From contig NW_026570361.1 of the NCBI RefSeq assembly GCF_019649055.1, forward strand, positions 1 to 64,000: a DNA stretch of 64,000 nucleotides. Reading direction: 5' to 3'. Numbering within the stretch: position 1 is the first letter of the stretch; each line of letters opens with the position of its first letter. The notes below the pieces were generated by a model. The model was not told where the DNA came from, ran no database searches, and was given only the letters and a program-made list of their open reading frames with translations. Source of the DNA: Paramacrobiotus metropolitanus. Taxonomy: Eukaryota; Tardigrada; Eutardigrada; Parachela; Macrobiotidae. The translations under genes were made by a program, and so were the position numbers. Shown here in pieces: positions 52,553 through 63,894 of the stretch.

Positions 52553-54846
52553 TCAGGCCACGAAGCATCCATCTGCTGCTGCAAAGGTCACCCTGCTCAA
52601 AGCGGAAAGGTCAAGACTTCGAAGATCCATAGTGTTCCACCGCTGTGGATCGTCATCCAGGCACAAACTGTTGAAGCTGCAAAGCATTAAAGCAGTTTGA
52701 GCATGCGAAGCATTTTTCTCGAACGACTCTGGGCAGTTGCAATGTAACGGTCTAGTATCAGAAAAAGCACTAACAGCCGGAGAGCCTCGCGAATGCCGTT
52801 CCACTGGTCGGGATAGTCCAAGGACTCCATCCAGCGTTTATGTGCCGCTTTGAGCTTATCAAAAACCCGCTGGCAAACCGTCGGACAGTTTTCGTTGGCC
52901 GCGGCTAAAAAGCGTCGACACTGCTCCGCGGATGTCTCCGTGCAGTGAAAGCGCAGCAGCGGAATGACCACCGGCAACTGTTCAGGATGTTTATTCTGCT
53001 CGAAATCCCATCTCAACGCTGTAAATGGAACGCTGTTTTGGACTTGCATAGCAAACGATCCCGCCAAAGCTTCGGACGCGCTGTAGTTGATAAGCACTAG
53101 CCGGTCGAACACGGACATTATCGCCGATAGAGCACTGCATTCCGCGTCTCCATTGACGCTACTGCGACCGATGGCCAGCAGCGCACCTTGCGAGCACGCC
53201 ACGGTGTCGCGCCCGTTCTTGATAACGATTAACGGCAGCCGAAGGCCCTTGGTTCGCAGAACGGCTGCCGTTGCGCGCATTCTGCACTCTGGATCAGTTC
53301 CGCCATGATCGTGTTGCCCGTCCTCCGTCAATGCCAGGGTTCGAGTGCGCCTCGAAAGCGAACGGTCCGATGTGGTGATCAGTTTGTACGTGAGATAGTG
53401 CTTGTAGTCACAGTATCCCAGAGATCCCGTTGGTCTTCGTGAGCACGCTGTGCATAGGTCAAAGTGGATATGCCGGTTGTCAACGTATTGTCGGGCAATT
53501 TGTCTCCACAAGCTGCACACCCTAATATAAACAGAACCACGCTTATGCAGTAATAGAAGTGTGATAAGTGTCAGTGAGCACCGACTGAGCTCCCGATTGA
53601 TAAAGACGTTAAGCGGATTAGGCACACATGGTAAAGTGTGTGCAGGCTGCATAATTTTTTTTTCTAAAAATTAAAACGCTAACCGATAAGGTGGTTATTA
53701 TGGCAGATACGGACGGCATTTGGGCCGATGCGTGTTTCTCAGCACTGCTTGGATAGCTTACCGGCTTGCATGAAACTGATTGTCTAAATCCAGAAAGTGC
53801 AGTACGTAAGCCCCGACTGGGTGCGAAAGCGCGATGATGGTTATCCTTTCCACACCTGTAAAATACCCTAATTTATGTCTCGCGAAGTGTTATGGTGTGT
53901 GTTTTAGCCATGAAGAAGAACAGTAAGTCAACGCGCTATTATTCGACTGACCACTTGGCACTGTTACGACGCCAGGCGTCACTTGATTTTCTTTCGCAGT
54001 CATCTCGTTGAGGTAGTCGTCCAATGCTTTTCTGAACCTAGGGTGCTTCCATATGCCACTCAATCCGTATCTATCGACATGCATTTCCCCGTACACGTAT
54101 GTGACGGTATTGGAACCCACTTGCACGAAAAGCCGGTAATCCAAATCAGGAGAGCACTCCCTAACTGTTTGCTGTCGGTGAATCCCGCTACATGCGTCAC
54201 CTGTCTCGTCAGCTGAAGCGGGTCTGCGGAATGGACAATTTCCTTTCTTTAAAAGATCAGGATTACAGCTGGCCATGACTAAGCAGAATGGAGCAAGGCA
54301 TGTCGGCAAGAAATCTAGGTCCCGCAATAATTCAGAACTGGGAAAGCTGATGACGTATTTTTTATACAGGAACCCGCCCGGTCGCCCGAAAAAATTTTCG
54401 CAGTCGCCCGGTGCCGGCAGATCTTGGACGAACTGATACGGGAACACGATGTGACAGCCATTTGATTCTGAATTCTTCGCTGCAGTGTATTCGTTATCCA
54501 GGGTGACGACGTAGTACAGTAAGCGCTCATAATGAACCATCGTAGCGGACTGAAATACCATAGGCTCGCCAGCGGCGGGCCGCATCGCCACGTACAGTTT
54601 AGAGTACTGTGGTATGAGCTTTGGAATAAAATGATGCGGCCAGATACGGCAAGAATGGATCCACTGGGCACTGATCGTGGTGGCGTCGAAATCCACGAAG
54701 AGGCGGTCGCCGTCAATATCCTGAACGTATCCCAGCCACCACTTGCCGTTATCGCGCTGCACCAGCACCGTGTTGCAGTAGTTGACTTCGCGCGCGCCCG
54801 TGAACATCTTGCGAAAGTACAGAAATGTCCCGTCGCGGGCGTCCAT
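52553..54846 (-). CDS. Tudor-like/F-box protein, family copy 6, intact, 616 aa
   Basis: Four exons, 53,952-54,846, 53,762-53,855, 52,775-53,521 and 52,553-52,667, join in frame. Donors are GTCAGT, GTAAGC and GTTAGT, and every acceptor ends in AG. Residues about 27-70 (NTVLVQRDNGKWWLGYVQDI then FVDFDATTISAQWIH) have the aromatic, Gly and Asp pattern of a Tudor/SH3-like barrel; this is an inference. Exon 1 also holds YRLFVQVGSNTVTYVYGEMH. Exon 2 plus the start of exon 3 encode an F-box (about residues 302-340: LSHPVGAYVLHFLDLDNQ then SRVCSLWRQ), which in known proteins binds Skp1 in SCF ubiquitin ligases. The C-terminal part (FHCTETSAEQCRRFLAAANE, WNGIREAL, WNTMDLRSLDL) is a conserved unknown domain, presumably substrate-binding. 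The start at 54,846 is chosen because other copies start at the same point. Confidence 0.82.
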
Positions 54847-55947
54847 GACGTTTTCCTTACAACAAAGCTGTAACAAACCTTTATACGAGTGTATAACGGA
54901 GCCGGAATCAATCAATAATGCCAGATGTGTCGAGCTGGCAGCCTAGAAACGCACACGCATTTAATCGAAGCTCCACAGCAGTCATGACAGCATCGGTATC
55001 AGTATCCAAAATTTGATGAAACTGAGATCTGCTCAGGAGGTAAAGTGTTAACGTTAACAGCCCTTAACTATGGTATGAGACGAAAAAAACTGCACTAACC
55101 GGCTCTGGAGTGGCGACGCCTAACTGAAACATAACCCGCCGCGTTAAGTATTATGGGACCGTAAAACCACCAAACATCTGTTCGACTCTGCCCTGTTCTC
55201 ACTCTGCGCTAACATTATTACGAGTATCACCTTGCACATTAAGCAGTGCCAAAACAATTCTTAAACAGCAGACGCAGATTTAACGATGCACGATGCACGT
55301 TGCACTATCCCATTTGTGTGCGTCTAGCACTCTAGCTACAAATTCGTTTTTCTGTGACGACATCGTCACTAGTCGAACCGCACCGCCATCGCTCCGTCAT
55401 TAGTCACCGGAAGTGCGCGTGCAGGTATGCCGCGCACATTCCCTCGCGGTCATGTTACATCATGCTGACGGCATATTACATCATTATGCCGTAGCTAGCT
55501 TAGCTTAGCTTAGCATAGCTAGCTTAGCATTAGCATTGTTATAGTGGGCATAGTGATATTGTTGATTAAAGGTCACAGACATACGGGTGCGTTGTGCGTT
55601 GTCTAATTGCATAGGTACACATAGGCACACATAAAGGTCATCGTCGACCTGCACAGGTAGCACACAAGAGGCGCTTACAAGAGAACTCATATTGCGACAT
55701 TTCTTTTGTTTTTGGACAACGAACAACCGATTTTGTAACTTTGGATTTCATGGTTACCACAAATTCCCGGACTGCTGACCCTTACAGTGGTGTGTGTAGT
55801 GTTAGCAATTATTAGATGACAGTTACTCTGCCGGTTGGTTGATGTGACCTAATGATTTGCATCTTCTCGTTTAACTTCGTATTCTAAAATAATTACATGG
55901 GATTTGATGTGAATGCGAGTTTAAATTGAACGTCCTATTCCAATTAG
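54847..55947. other. Upstream region of copy 6; TAGCT microsatellite
   Basis: No supported gene. A TAGCT(TAGCT)n-like tract lies at about 55,493-55,532. The promoter of copy 6 should lie in the lower part, but no clear TATA was identified. Confidence 0.4.
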
Positions 55948-56139
55948 GTTCAGCAGCTTCCACTCCGGTGGCAATCCGCATAGCTCGGACGGAGTGGACT
56001 TGGGGCAGTTGGATCACACCATGCTCCTCTCCACCATGATACTGGCTGTTGTGCTGGACCAATATTCCAAAGACTATATCAGTGGCCCTAACAGCAGCTT
56101 GATGCGGAGGATTGCAGGCTTGCAGCTTAATGCGGTGTA
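55948..56139 (+). pseudogene. Tudor-like/F-box family copy 7, exon 4 only
   Basis: The plus-strand text from CAATTAG/GTTCAGCAGCTTCC reads VDLGQLDHTM and VVLDQYSKDYI, closely matching exon 4 of copy 4 (VHLRQLDPFM, AVLDEYSKGYI) including the splice acceptor. No other exons are found nearby, so it is an orphan exon left by rearrangement. Confidence 0.6.
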
Positions 56140-56756
56140 GGTAAACGCTACACACAATATCATATATGTAAATCAAAACGTATAATTTGCAAGAAGTCAT
56201 CTATCTGTACACGTAGGATGCAACTGAGGCATGCTTTCGAGCAGGGATACAAAACCAGCACGCTAATACTCATCTGTCAACTGGCTTTTCAGTGGTATGA
56301 GATTTTCAAATTTTCCTTCCAAACCGCTAAGCTTGCCAATGATCATTAGCAATAATATTATTTATAAATACTGAACATCGAAGTCCCCTTTATCGGGTTG
56401 TTTGATTTTAATGCTAGTAAAAACACAAGACGCATTCAAGACGGCTCCATAAATTACTAGTAATGGTGGAAAACAGCACAAACACAATATTGACTGAAGG
56501 TAATGAAGTAGAGACTGCAATCTAAGACTCTAAATAATCGGCACATAATACAAAAGTTGACTGAGAAACATGTACAGAGATAGTAGTTTTGAATTTTGAT
56601 CGCCAAGGTGACTGCGGGGTGCGCAAAGAGCCGATAAATGATTCGGTCAATAATGCAGAAAAAGCGTACTCAAGCCTCATCGATAGAATGATGACAGTAG
56701 CTGAGCGTTGCAGGTTCTTGCGAAGAATCGTTTAGTGATTGTTCTAGACATTTAAT
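56140..56756. other. No supported gene
   Basis: AT-rich spacer between family copies 7 and 8. Confidence 0.3.
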
Positions 56757-59687
56757 TCAGTTGTTAAAGCATCCGTCAAGAGCGGCAAAGGTGATGTTGG
56801 TAAACGAGGCAATGTCCATCTGTCGGAGATCCATCGGGATCCATTGCTGGGCATCGTCATCCAGGCGAAAGCTGTTGAAACTAATCAACCAAAACCTCAA
56901 TTCAGCACTGTATCGGCGCGCAAGTTTAATTCACACAAAAACAATACGACTTACAGCTGCAAAAAATTCCGAATGCCGGTCCACTGATCCGGACAGGCCA
57001 GCGTCCGCACCCAGCGCGCATGAATCCCTGCGACTTTTTTATATACACGCTGGCTAACCGCCGGAGAATGGTCGTTGGCTACTGCCAGGAAACTTCGGCA
57101 CTGTTCAACGGCCGTTTGCATGGAGGAAAAGCGTAGAAACCGAACGATTACTTCGCAATCACCGAACTCATTTTGCATCAGTTCCCGCTCGGATGGTGGT
57201 AGCGCTGTTTTAGCATCACGGCTCAGTATATGCCGCGCAGTTTCCTAAATGGCTTCCGAAGCGTCGTAGTTGATCAGCACCAACGTGCGGCAAACGGCCA
57301 ACAGTGTCACCAAAGCCGTGCATTCCAGTGAGCCCTCGCGATGATGGCGTTTGATGGCCAGCAACGGCGCCGTCGACCAATCCGGGGCGTTTTTGAGAAT
57401 CAAAAAAGGCAGTCGGATGCCCTTGGCTTCCAAGGATCGCCTTGTGGTCAGGATCCGTGGTTCGAACCCCAGGCAGAAATGATGATGGTTCGGGTCCTCC
57501 ATCAGCGTCAAGGAGCGATTGCGTCGTGGATGCACCCTTTCCAGCATGGCGGCCAATTTGTAACGGAGAAAAGTAGAGTGTCCATGTGCCGGTAGACGAT
57601 CGCGCGGACTTCTTCGGCAGGTTGTGCAGAGGCCGAAGAGAATGTGCCGGTTGGCGACATACTCTCGCCAGATTTGCCTCCACAGCATACATACCCTGGC
57701 AAACCACCGTATCTAATTAACCGTCGAGAATGTTGTTTTGTAATAACCGTAATATGATATTTAATTAACCGTAATTAGATCTTGATATGTTATCACGCTA
57801 TTGAATTAAAGTACACCTTAAACCACCGTATTCATAATTGCTGTTATTACTGTTGTTACTCTTACATCAAAGCAGACAACCCGATAAACGGGACTTTGAC
57901 GTTTGGTCGTTATAACATTGACATTTTAATGTTTTCTGGGAAGATATTAATAAGAACTACCGAGATACCTACATAGCATATTTCGCACAGCGCCTAAACG
58001 AGTTACAAATTAATGGTTTTTTTTGTAACAAGAAGGATCTGACGCGCGTTGTATAGCGCACCGTGCGTGACCGTCTGTCGAATGCGAGCTAAAAGACCCG
58101 GTTTTGTATACAGTTACTCAAGTTATCACACGGAATATGGGATATGGGAAGGATACCGTTTTTCTATACGATAACTGCAGTTTGACTTGCAACTAAGCAC
58201 TTCAATGACTTGCCGGCTCAACTGAAACTGGACGTCCACATCAAGATTTTCCTGTATACCAGTGAGAAGCGGATGCGCCAGTTCGTTGATGGACATCTCT
58301 CCTTGACCTGTTAAAAAAACGTTTTTCGGATTACGCCACAGGAATGGTTTAGAGAATGCCTTAGAAACTGGTTCTCTTTTATAATGTGAAATACCGAAGC
58401 ATTGTCCTCTATTATTATAAAAATTTTCGAAGCGTTTAACGACAAGGCAAACAAATATCGACCGAAGAAGAAATGATTGGGCCGCAGGCCCAGTCAATTC
58501 TTCTTTTCTTTCTGATACTCTGAATTTGACTCAGAGCTTTAAAAACCTCGATTCTGAAATTATGAATACTTGTACTGACAGAACACATTCTCATACTAAA
58601 ACTTAAAATCTGGGTACAGATATTAAAATTCTAAGTTTTTAAACCCGAGAAACCAGCCTGAGTTTCATGAGCTCTTATGGTTTTACACCTAAGACGTAAC
58701 AGCTCAAGAAACTCAAGAACCACCGGTCAGACTCATAATGCTTAGACTCAGAATCGTATGTTTAAGAGGTACATTCAGAGGCAGTTCGAATAAGAAACTA
58801 ACCACATTCCAGTCCGTCGCAAGGCGCTATCTCTAGGCACGATAATTCGTGCGTTCGTTTCCATAAAACATACGCCGCACACACTTTTTTCAAGGCGTCT
58901 TTCAGCGAGTACAACTCGCGGTTTTTCGCGTAACCGACCATGACGGCACAAACAAAGGTTACTGTATCCAATCCGGCTCGTACAAATACTCGGCAACGAA
59001 CCCTGTTGAACTCGCCACTGCTCACCGAACGATGTGTGCCGGTACAAGGCTTTATTATCCCATCAGCTACAAGAGACCACCCGACCGAGCACTTCCCATC
59101 GGATTTAACATGCCCAGCAGACGCATTCAGGAGCAGTCCGTACATAAACCCGGGCATAAAATGCAGATCGGCCAATAAACGAGCATCAGGGAACCCGATA
59201 ACGTGTTTTTCGTACAGGAACCCGGCGGAGCGTTCGAAAAAACTTTCGCAGTCATCGGATTTCGGCAGCTGCGCAACACACTGAGAAAACTGCACAGTGT
59301 GACACTCTCTCGGTAGAGTGACACCTTCGCAGCGGAATCTGCGTCCTTCACGCGGATGATATAGGTCAGGGAGCTCTCCTCCTTTATTACGACGACCTGC
59401 CGGAAAATCATCGGATGGTCATGATCGAACCGCAACGCTGCCTGCACGCAGTTGCCGCTTTTCATCGGACTGCGGAGTAAATAATGCGGCCACAGATGTT
59501 TGGAGTGAATCCATTGGGCGCAGATTGCCCTGGCGTCGAAATTAACGAAGAAGTGGTCACCGTCAATATCCTGGACGTATCCCAGCCACCATTGGCCGTT
59601 ATCGCGCCGCACCAGCACCGTATTGTCGAAATTCACCTCGTGCGAACGCGAGAACCAGTTGCGAAAGAACGCAGACATTGAGGTCAT
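56757..59687 (-). pseudogene. Tudor-like/F-box family copy 8, two disabling changes
   Basis: Exons at 58,803-59,687, 58,214-58,307 (94 nt), 56,955-57,695 (741 nt, as in copy 5) and 56,757-56,871 (115 nt). Exon 1 has NTVLVRRDNGQWWLGYVQDI but lost one base near 59,310, shifting the frame. The F-box exon is intact (ELAHPLLTGIQENLDVDV) with a GC donor (CG/GCAAGT). Exon 3 has TAG at 57,245-57,247 within otherwise perfect family sequence. Exon 4 ends AALDGCFNN. It is closest to copy 5 by exon lengths, the GC donor and sequence. Confidence 0.82.
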
Positions 59688-59928
59688 AATTATAGTTTCT
59701 TGAAGGTACCAAAACAACGATATCTTCACCGAATGCAGTGTTTCAGGTATCGTTACCATTAAATAACAACCTTCAGAAAAGGGATAGATTATGGCAATAA
59801 CCTTAGTATTATTGTGCACAGGTGCTGACGTGTGTTGTAGTATGTCTTGCTGCATGCATGTACGTATCAGCGCTCTCTCCTGTCTAGCGGTTAGAATGTA
59901 ACTGGGACGCCCATCGTACGGTCGTTCG

Positions 59929-59936
59929 TATATAAG
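59929..59936 (+). promoter_or_regulatory. TATA box of Ngaro-like element 2
   Basis: TATATAAG about 100 nt upstream of the Gag ATG, in the position of the A1 promoter repeat. Element 1 has TATAAAA in its A2 repeat. Confidence 0.5.
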
Positions 59937-60035
59937 CGGTCACTCGGCGAGTGGTCAGCGTATTTGGCGCTGCAGTAATTCTGCGCATTTTGATTTTGAT
60001 TTGAATTGACTGACTAACTTTGGTCATCTGTTATC

Positions 60036-61230
60036 ATGGATGTCCCAAAGTCAAAGTCTGCGTTAAAAAAGTTACCTGTCGATAAGCTTAAAAAGCTTTG
60101 TGATCAGTTGGACCTTGTATATGCCTGCGACGACGACAAGAAGAAGTTAGCTCAGATTGCGGAGGACCACCTTTTCAACCAGACCATTGAAGGTGTACTG
60201 CGTCCCCTAAAGCTGGACCACACGTGCCAGGATGAGCTGGAAAAGGAGGGCATCACCACCAGGGCCACTCTGCTGACACTGGGGGAATCGTCGAAATTCC
60301 CGGATAATTTGTCCTTCATCAGCCGCGAAGGTGTCCGTTGCATACTTGAGAAGTATATTCGTGCCGGACTCTCTGCCCAGAATCCACCCAAACCCGCACC
60401 AGCCAAAGAACAACAGCCGCGTCAGTCGGGGTCATCGTCTCGCAGCAGCAGCCGCAGCCGTGGCACCGGTCGGCACCGCAGCAGCAAAGGTCACCGCTAT
60501 TCTGTACCCAACCCGGCACCAGAACCACCTGTCCGCACCCACACCCCGGGAGGTGAGTCGCACTATGAGAAGCCGAAGCGGTCAGATAGTCTGTCTTCTC
60601 TTGATTCTTGCACGAGTTTAAAACCGCGTCTGCCAGTAAGCGATCGTAGTCGCTTCCCAGCGGAAGCGGGCGATCTGCAACGACCGCATGAGCTGGCATG
60701 TCCGAAACCGGGTGCCAAAAGCAAAACGGTCGGGCCAACTGATTTGTCGCTGGACGAATTTGCAGTCCATAGTTGGCGTACAGCTATAAAGCTGTGTAAA
60801 ACAGTGTCAGGGGAATACGCTCGTACTCTGTTGGAACATCTAGAGTACAATGAATTTCTAACTTCTTTGCGGTGTACCTTTCGAGATGACGCAATTTTGG
60901 CGTCATCTCAACGATTTTCGTCATGACGCAAAAGAAGAGGGATTTTCATTAAATGATTTTCAACAACGTAATAACTACAGCGCCCGGCATTTTCATGCCG
61001 GCAACCGTCGACACCAAAATAAGGCCGTAAGCCAGCTGCTTTTTCGCGGGCGCAGCGGTTCGGACACGAACCGCTATAAATTTGCCTGCTGTTATGCCTT
61101 CCAAGAAGGCAGTTGTCCCCGATCCGCCACTGCCTGCTCATTCAACCATGTTTGTGGCGAATGTGGTAAGCGCGGACACAGTTTCCGGGAACACCAAGAT
61201 ACCGGCGCCGGTGGTGGCGCCCGTGCTTGA
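60036..61230 (+). pseudogene. Gag-like ORF of Ngaro-like element 2, one frame change
   Basis: The first 296 residues are charged, with a basic Arg/Ser stretch (SSRSSSRSRGTGRHRSS, about residues 130-155). The frame ends at 60,926, but the protein continues in an overlapping frame from about 60,886 (QFWRHLNDFRHDAKEEG) to 61,230. That part carries a CCCH-like finger (CYAFQEGSC then CSFNH) and a zinc-knuckle-like CGECGKRGHSFREH. The order basic region then zinc knuckles is that of a nucleic-acid-binding Gag. The shift near 60,893 is probably a mutation. The end overlaps the RT ORF by 149 nt in another frame, so RT may be expressed by a second frame change or reinitiation. Confidence 0.75.
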
Positions 61231-62935
61231 AACTGGGCCTTTGGCGCAGGGAAACTCTGACAACTCAGAGCTGACCTGTTTGCCATCTGAAGAGTTAATT
61301 GAATTTTGCTCCCTTACCCGGAATTACAGAAATTGGGTCACTGAGCTATCAGGCGTTAAAGACGCTGATTTTATTCTCAATGGTATCCGGGAAGGATTTT
61401 GTATTGTTTCGGATTTGAATGCAATCGGGCCAGCCGACTGCAGAAATTATCCGAGTGCTCTCAGTAAGGAATCAAAGCCTGTTCTAGACCAACTCTTTCG
61501 TGAGGAGTTGGAAATAGGTCGCATCAAGTTGCAGAGAGAAAAGCCTCTCCGCATTCATGCGATAGGCGCAGTACCCAAGAAGGAGACAGGATCAGTTCGG
61601 CCTATAACCGACTGTAGTCGCCCTCATAATAATTCGCTGAATTCCTTTATTGCCGCAAAGCCTTTTTGTTTTGAGTCTATCGATGATGCTTTGCAATTAG
61701 CAACACCTGGTTGTTATTTCGCAGTCGTCGACATAAAAGCAGCTTATCGCTCTGTGCCAGTTCACCCGGCACATTGGCAGCTGCAAGGGTTTCGATGGTC
61801 ATTTGATGGCGAGCCAGAAAAATATTATGTCGACCGTTGTTTATGCTTTGGTTTGGCTAATGCACCGGCGATATTTCAAAAAATATCGCGAGCGCTTGCA
61901 GTAATAATGCGGAACCGCGGATTTTTCGTAATTTGTTACCTTGATGATTTTCCTCTGATAGGTAAAACCTATGAGCTCTGTAATTCAACCCTTCTGTATT
62001 TTTTAAATTTATTAACAAGACTCGGTTTCTCCGCAAAATGGGAAAAAGTAGTCGGACCAAGTCGGCGTATCACCTTTTTGGGTTTGATAATTGACTCCGA
62101 ACTAAAGCGGCTCGAAATTCCAGCGGAAAAACTAAATAATTTGTTGAATTTAGTGAAAGGTCACCAAAGTGCGAAGTCGATAAGTAAGAAGGATCTGCAG
62201 GTGCTTGTCGGTCACATGTCGTTTGCTGCCAAAGCAGTTTACGGTGCCCGCACATTTACCAGAATTTTTATTGATTGTTTGTGCACCCTTGACAAGCCGT
62301 GGCATAAAGTTAAAGTCAACCGACTCTTACGCTTCGAGCTGTCGTGGTGGAACAAATTTGCATCCGACTTTAACGGTCTCTGCCCGTGCCCGCTGGGTAC
62401 ACCTCGGACAGTTATCACTGTCTGCACCGATGCATCCTTTTCAGGATTTGGTGCAGTGGTAGAAGGCAGCTGGCTTGCCGGCACTTGGCGGTCATCAAGT
62501 TCGAATAAGCCCAACGGCTTTGAACAAAACTGGCTGGTGCCGCCGTACGTGCACGCATCGCTGGAACGCAATATTAATTTTTTGGAGCTGATAGCCGCCT
62601 GCGTTCCGCTCATAATTTTTGCTTCATATTTTAACGGCGCCAAAGTTGTCGTCCTCTCAGATAAAACGCAAACCGTGTCGTTTCTGAACAGAGGCACAAC
62701 AAAAAATGTAGAGGCGCTGAAATGGCTTAAGTTCGTGTTTGCCGCAAGCAACGCCCACAACTTCCGAGTGGTCGCTACGCACTCCGCGGGCGTTAAAAAT
62801 GTGTTGGCGGATGCCTTGAGCAGATTAACAGAGGCCCCGCAACATGCTTCGCGTTTCTTTGAATTTTTTAAAACCAGTTTTCCCGGGCCTAATCTACCGT
62901 CTTGTCCTTGTTGCAGTCTCCCAACTGCGTCATAA
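61082..62935 (+). CDS. RT and RNase H of Ngaro-like element 2, 617 aa
   Basis: An intact frame. RT at about residues 140-340 has PKKETGSVRPITDCSRP, VVDIKAAYRSVPVHP, CLCFGLANAPAIFQKI and catalytic CYLDDFPLIG. The connection GHMSFAAKAVYGARTFTRIF is followed by RNase H with CTDASFSGFGAVV, NFLELIAACVP, LSDKTQTVSFLN and LADALSRL. The residue after the third catalytic Asp is Lys here, against Asn in element 1. The first about 60 residues overlap Gag in another frame and may not be translated in this form. Confidence 0.88.
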   Translation: MPAVMPSKKAVVPDPPLPAHSTMFVANVVSADTVSGNTKIPAPVVAPVLETGPLAQGNSDNSELTCLPSEELIEFCSLTRNYRNWVTELSGVKDADFILNGIREGFCIVSDLNAIGPADCRNYPSALSKESKPVLDQLFREELEIGRIKLQREKPLRIHAIGAVPKKETGSVRPITDCSRPHNNSLNSFIAAKPFCFESIDDALQLATPGCYFAVVDIKAAYRSVPVHPAHWQLQGFRWSFDGEPEKYYVDRCLCFGLANAPAIFQKISRALAVIMRNRGFFVICYLDDFPLIGKTYELCNSTLLYFLNLLTRLGFSAKWEKVVGPSRRITFLGLIIDSELKRLEIPAEKLNNLLNLVKGHQSAKSISKKDLQVLVGHMSFAAKAVYGARTFTRIFIDCLCTLDKPWHKVKVNRLLRFELSWWNKFASDFNGLCPCPLGTPRTVITVCTDASFSGFGAVVEGSWLAGTWRSSSSNKPNGFEQNWLVPPYVHASLERNINFLELIAACVPLIIFASYFNGAKVVVLSDKTQTVSFLNRGTTKNVEALKWLKFVFAASNAHNFRVVATHSAGVKNVLADALSRLTEAPQHASRFFEFFKTSFPGPNLPSCPCCSLPTAS

Positions 62936-63869
62936 GCTGTCCGAACTTCGGCTTAAATCAATGGCGGCTACGACCTCCAAAACGCGTTCTTCACAATGGC
63001 GAGCATTCGTGACTTTTTGCGAGCAGTATAAGTTACGCGCTCTTCCCGCTACGGAAGAGACTGTTGCTCTTTATGTTGCACATTTGTCAAGGAAATTGGA
63101 GTTTGCTACAGTTAAAAATTATGTCTCCAGTTTAAGTTCCTTTCATACGATAAATAATTTGTTTCCTCCGGATTTAAACCATTTTTTAATAAAGCAGGCT
63201 TTGACCGGCTTGGAGCGTATTCGAATTGAGCTACCAAATAAGCGGGATCCGCTTATGCCGGCGGATTTACTAAAAATCCACGGTAACTTGGGCTCGGTGG
63301 AGAAAAAGTACCGACGCTGTTTTTGGGCAGCTACGGTGGTGGGATTTTTCTCCCTGCTGCGCAGCGCAAACTTATTTGTAAGCGATGTTGGTTGTCACTT
63401 CCTCGCAGGCGATGTGCAGTTCACGCAGGATGGCGCCCTGCTGTCGGTTTGGGTTTTAAAGACTGACCGTTTTAAAATGAAAACAATAACCTTACCAGTC
63501 TTCAAACTTAATAAGCAAAACGCCTTGTGCCCTGTAAGGGCGCTCGAAAAGCTGTTAAATTCAGCCGACAGACAGCCGCAAGACGTGCTGTTTTCACATT
63601 CTGATGTCGGCCTTTTGTTACCTATGTGTTCTAACCTATACAACAAATTATTATCAGCCGCCGCCTCCGCTGCCGGCATTCCATCCTCACGCATATCCGC
63701 CCATTCGCTACGAAGCGGCGCCGCAACGTATGCAGCATCCGTGGGGATTCCACCCGAATCACTAAAGGCCCAAGGACACTGGCGCAGCGACTGCTACCAG
63801 CGGTATATTCAACGGGACCACGAATGTCGACTGGAATTCTGCCATGCCATGCGCGACGCAATTCATTAA
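62844..63869 (+). CDS. Tyrosine recombinase of Ngaro-like element 2, 341 aa
   Basis: An intact frame overlapping RNase H by 92 nt. An N-terminal SAM-like core-binding domain (TRSSQWRAFVTFCEQYKL, ALYVAHLSRK) precedes the catalytic domain. The catalytic residues are Arg in SLLRSANL, HSLR in ISAHSLRSGAATY, His in AQGHWRSD, and Tyr in CYQRYIQRD. Its length matches that in element 1, and the protein is probably functional. Confidence 0.92.
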   Translation: MLRVSLNFLKPVFPGLIYRLVLVAVSQLRHKLSELRLKSMAATTSKTRSSQWRAFVTFCEQYKLRALPATEETVALYVAHLSRKLEFATVKNYVSSLSSFHTINNLFPPDLNHFLIKQALTGLERIRIELPNKRDPLMPADLLKIHGNLGSVEKKYRRCFWAATVVGFFSLLRSANLFVSDVGCHFLAGDVQFTQDGALLSVWVLKTDRFKMKTITLPVFKLNKQNALCPVRALEKLLNSADRQPQDVLFSHSDVGLLLPMCSNLYNKLLSAAASAAGIPSSRISAHSLRSGAATYAASVGIPPESLKAQGHWRSDCYQRYIQRDHECRLEFCHAMRDAIH

Positions 63870-63894
63870 ACCCTACTGCAGCGGCTGCATCCTC

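Noticed and set aside
53560-53652. Alternative F-box start for copy 6 in the frame continuous with exon 3 (MQPAHTLPCVPNPL)
   Set aside because: It lies in the intron. The 94-nt exon at 53,762-53,855 matches five other copies and joins in frame.
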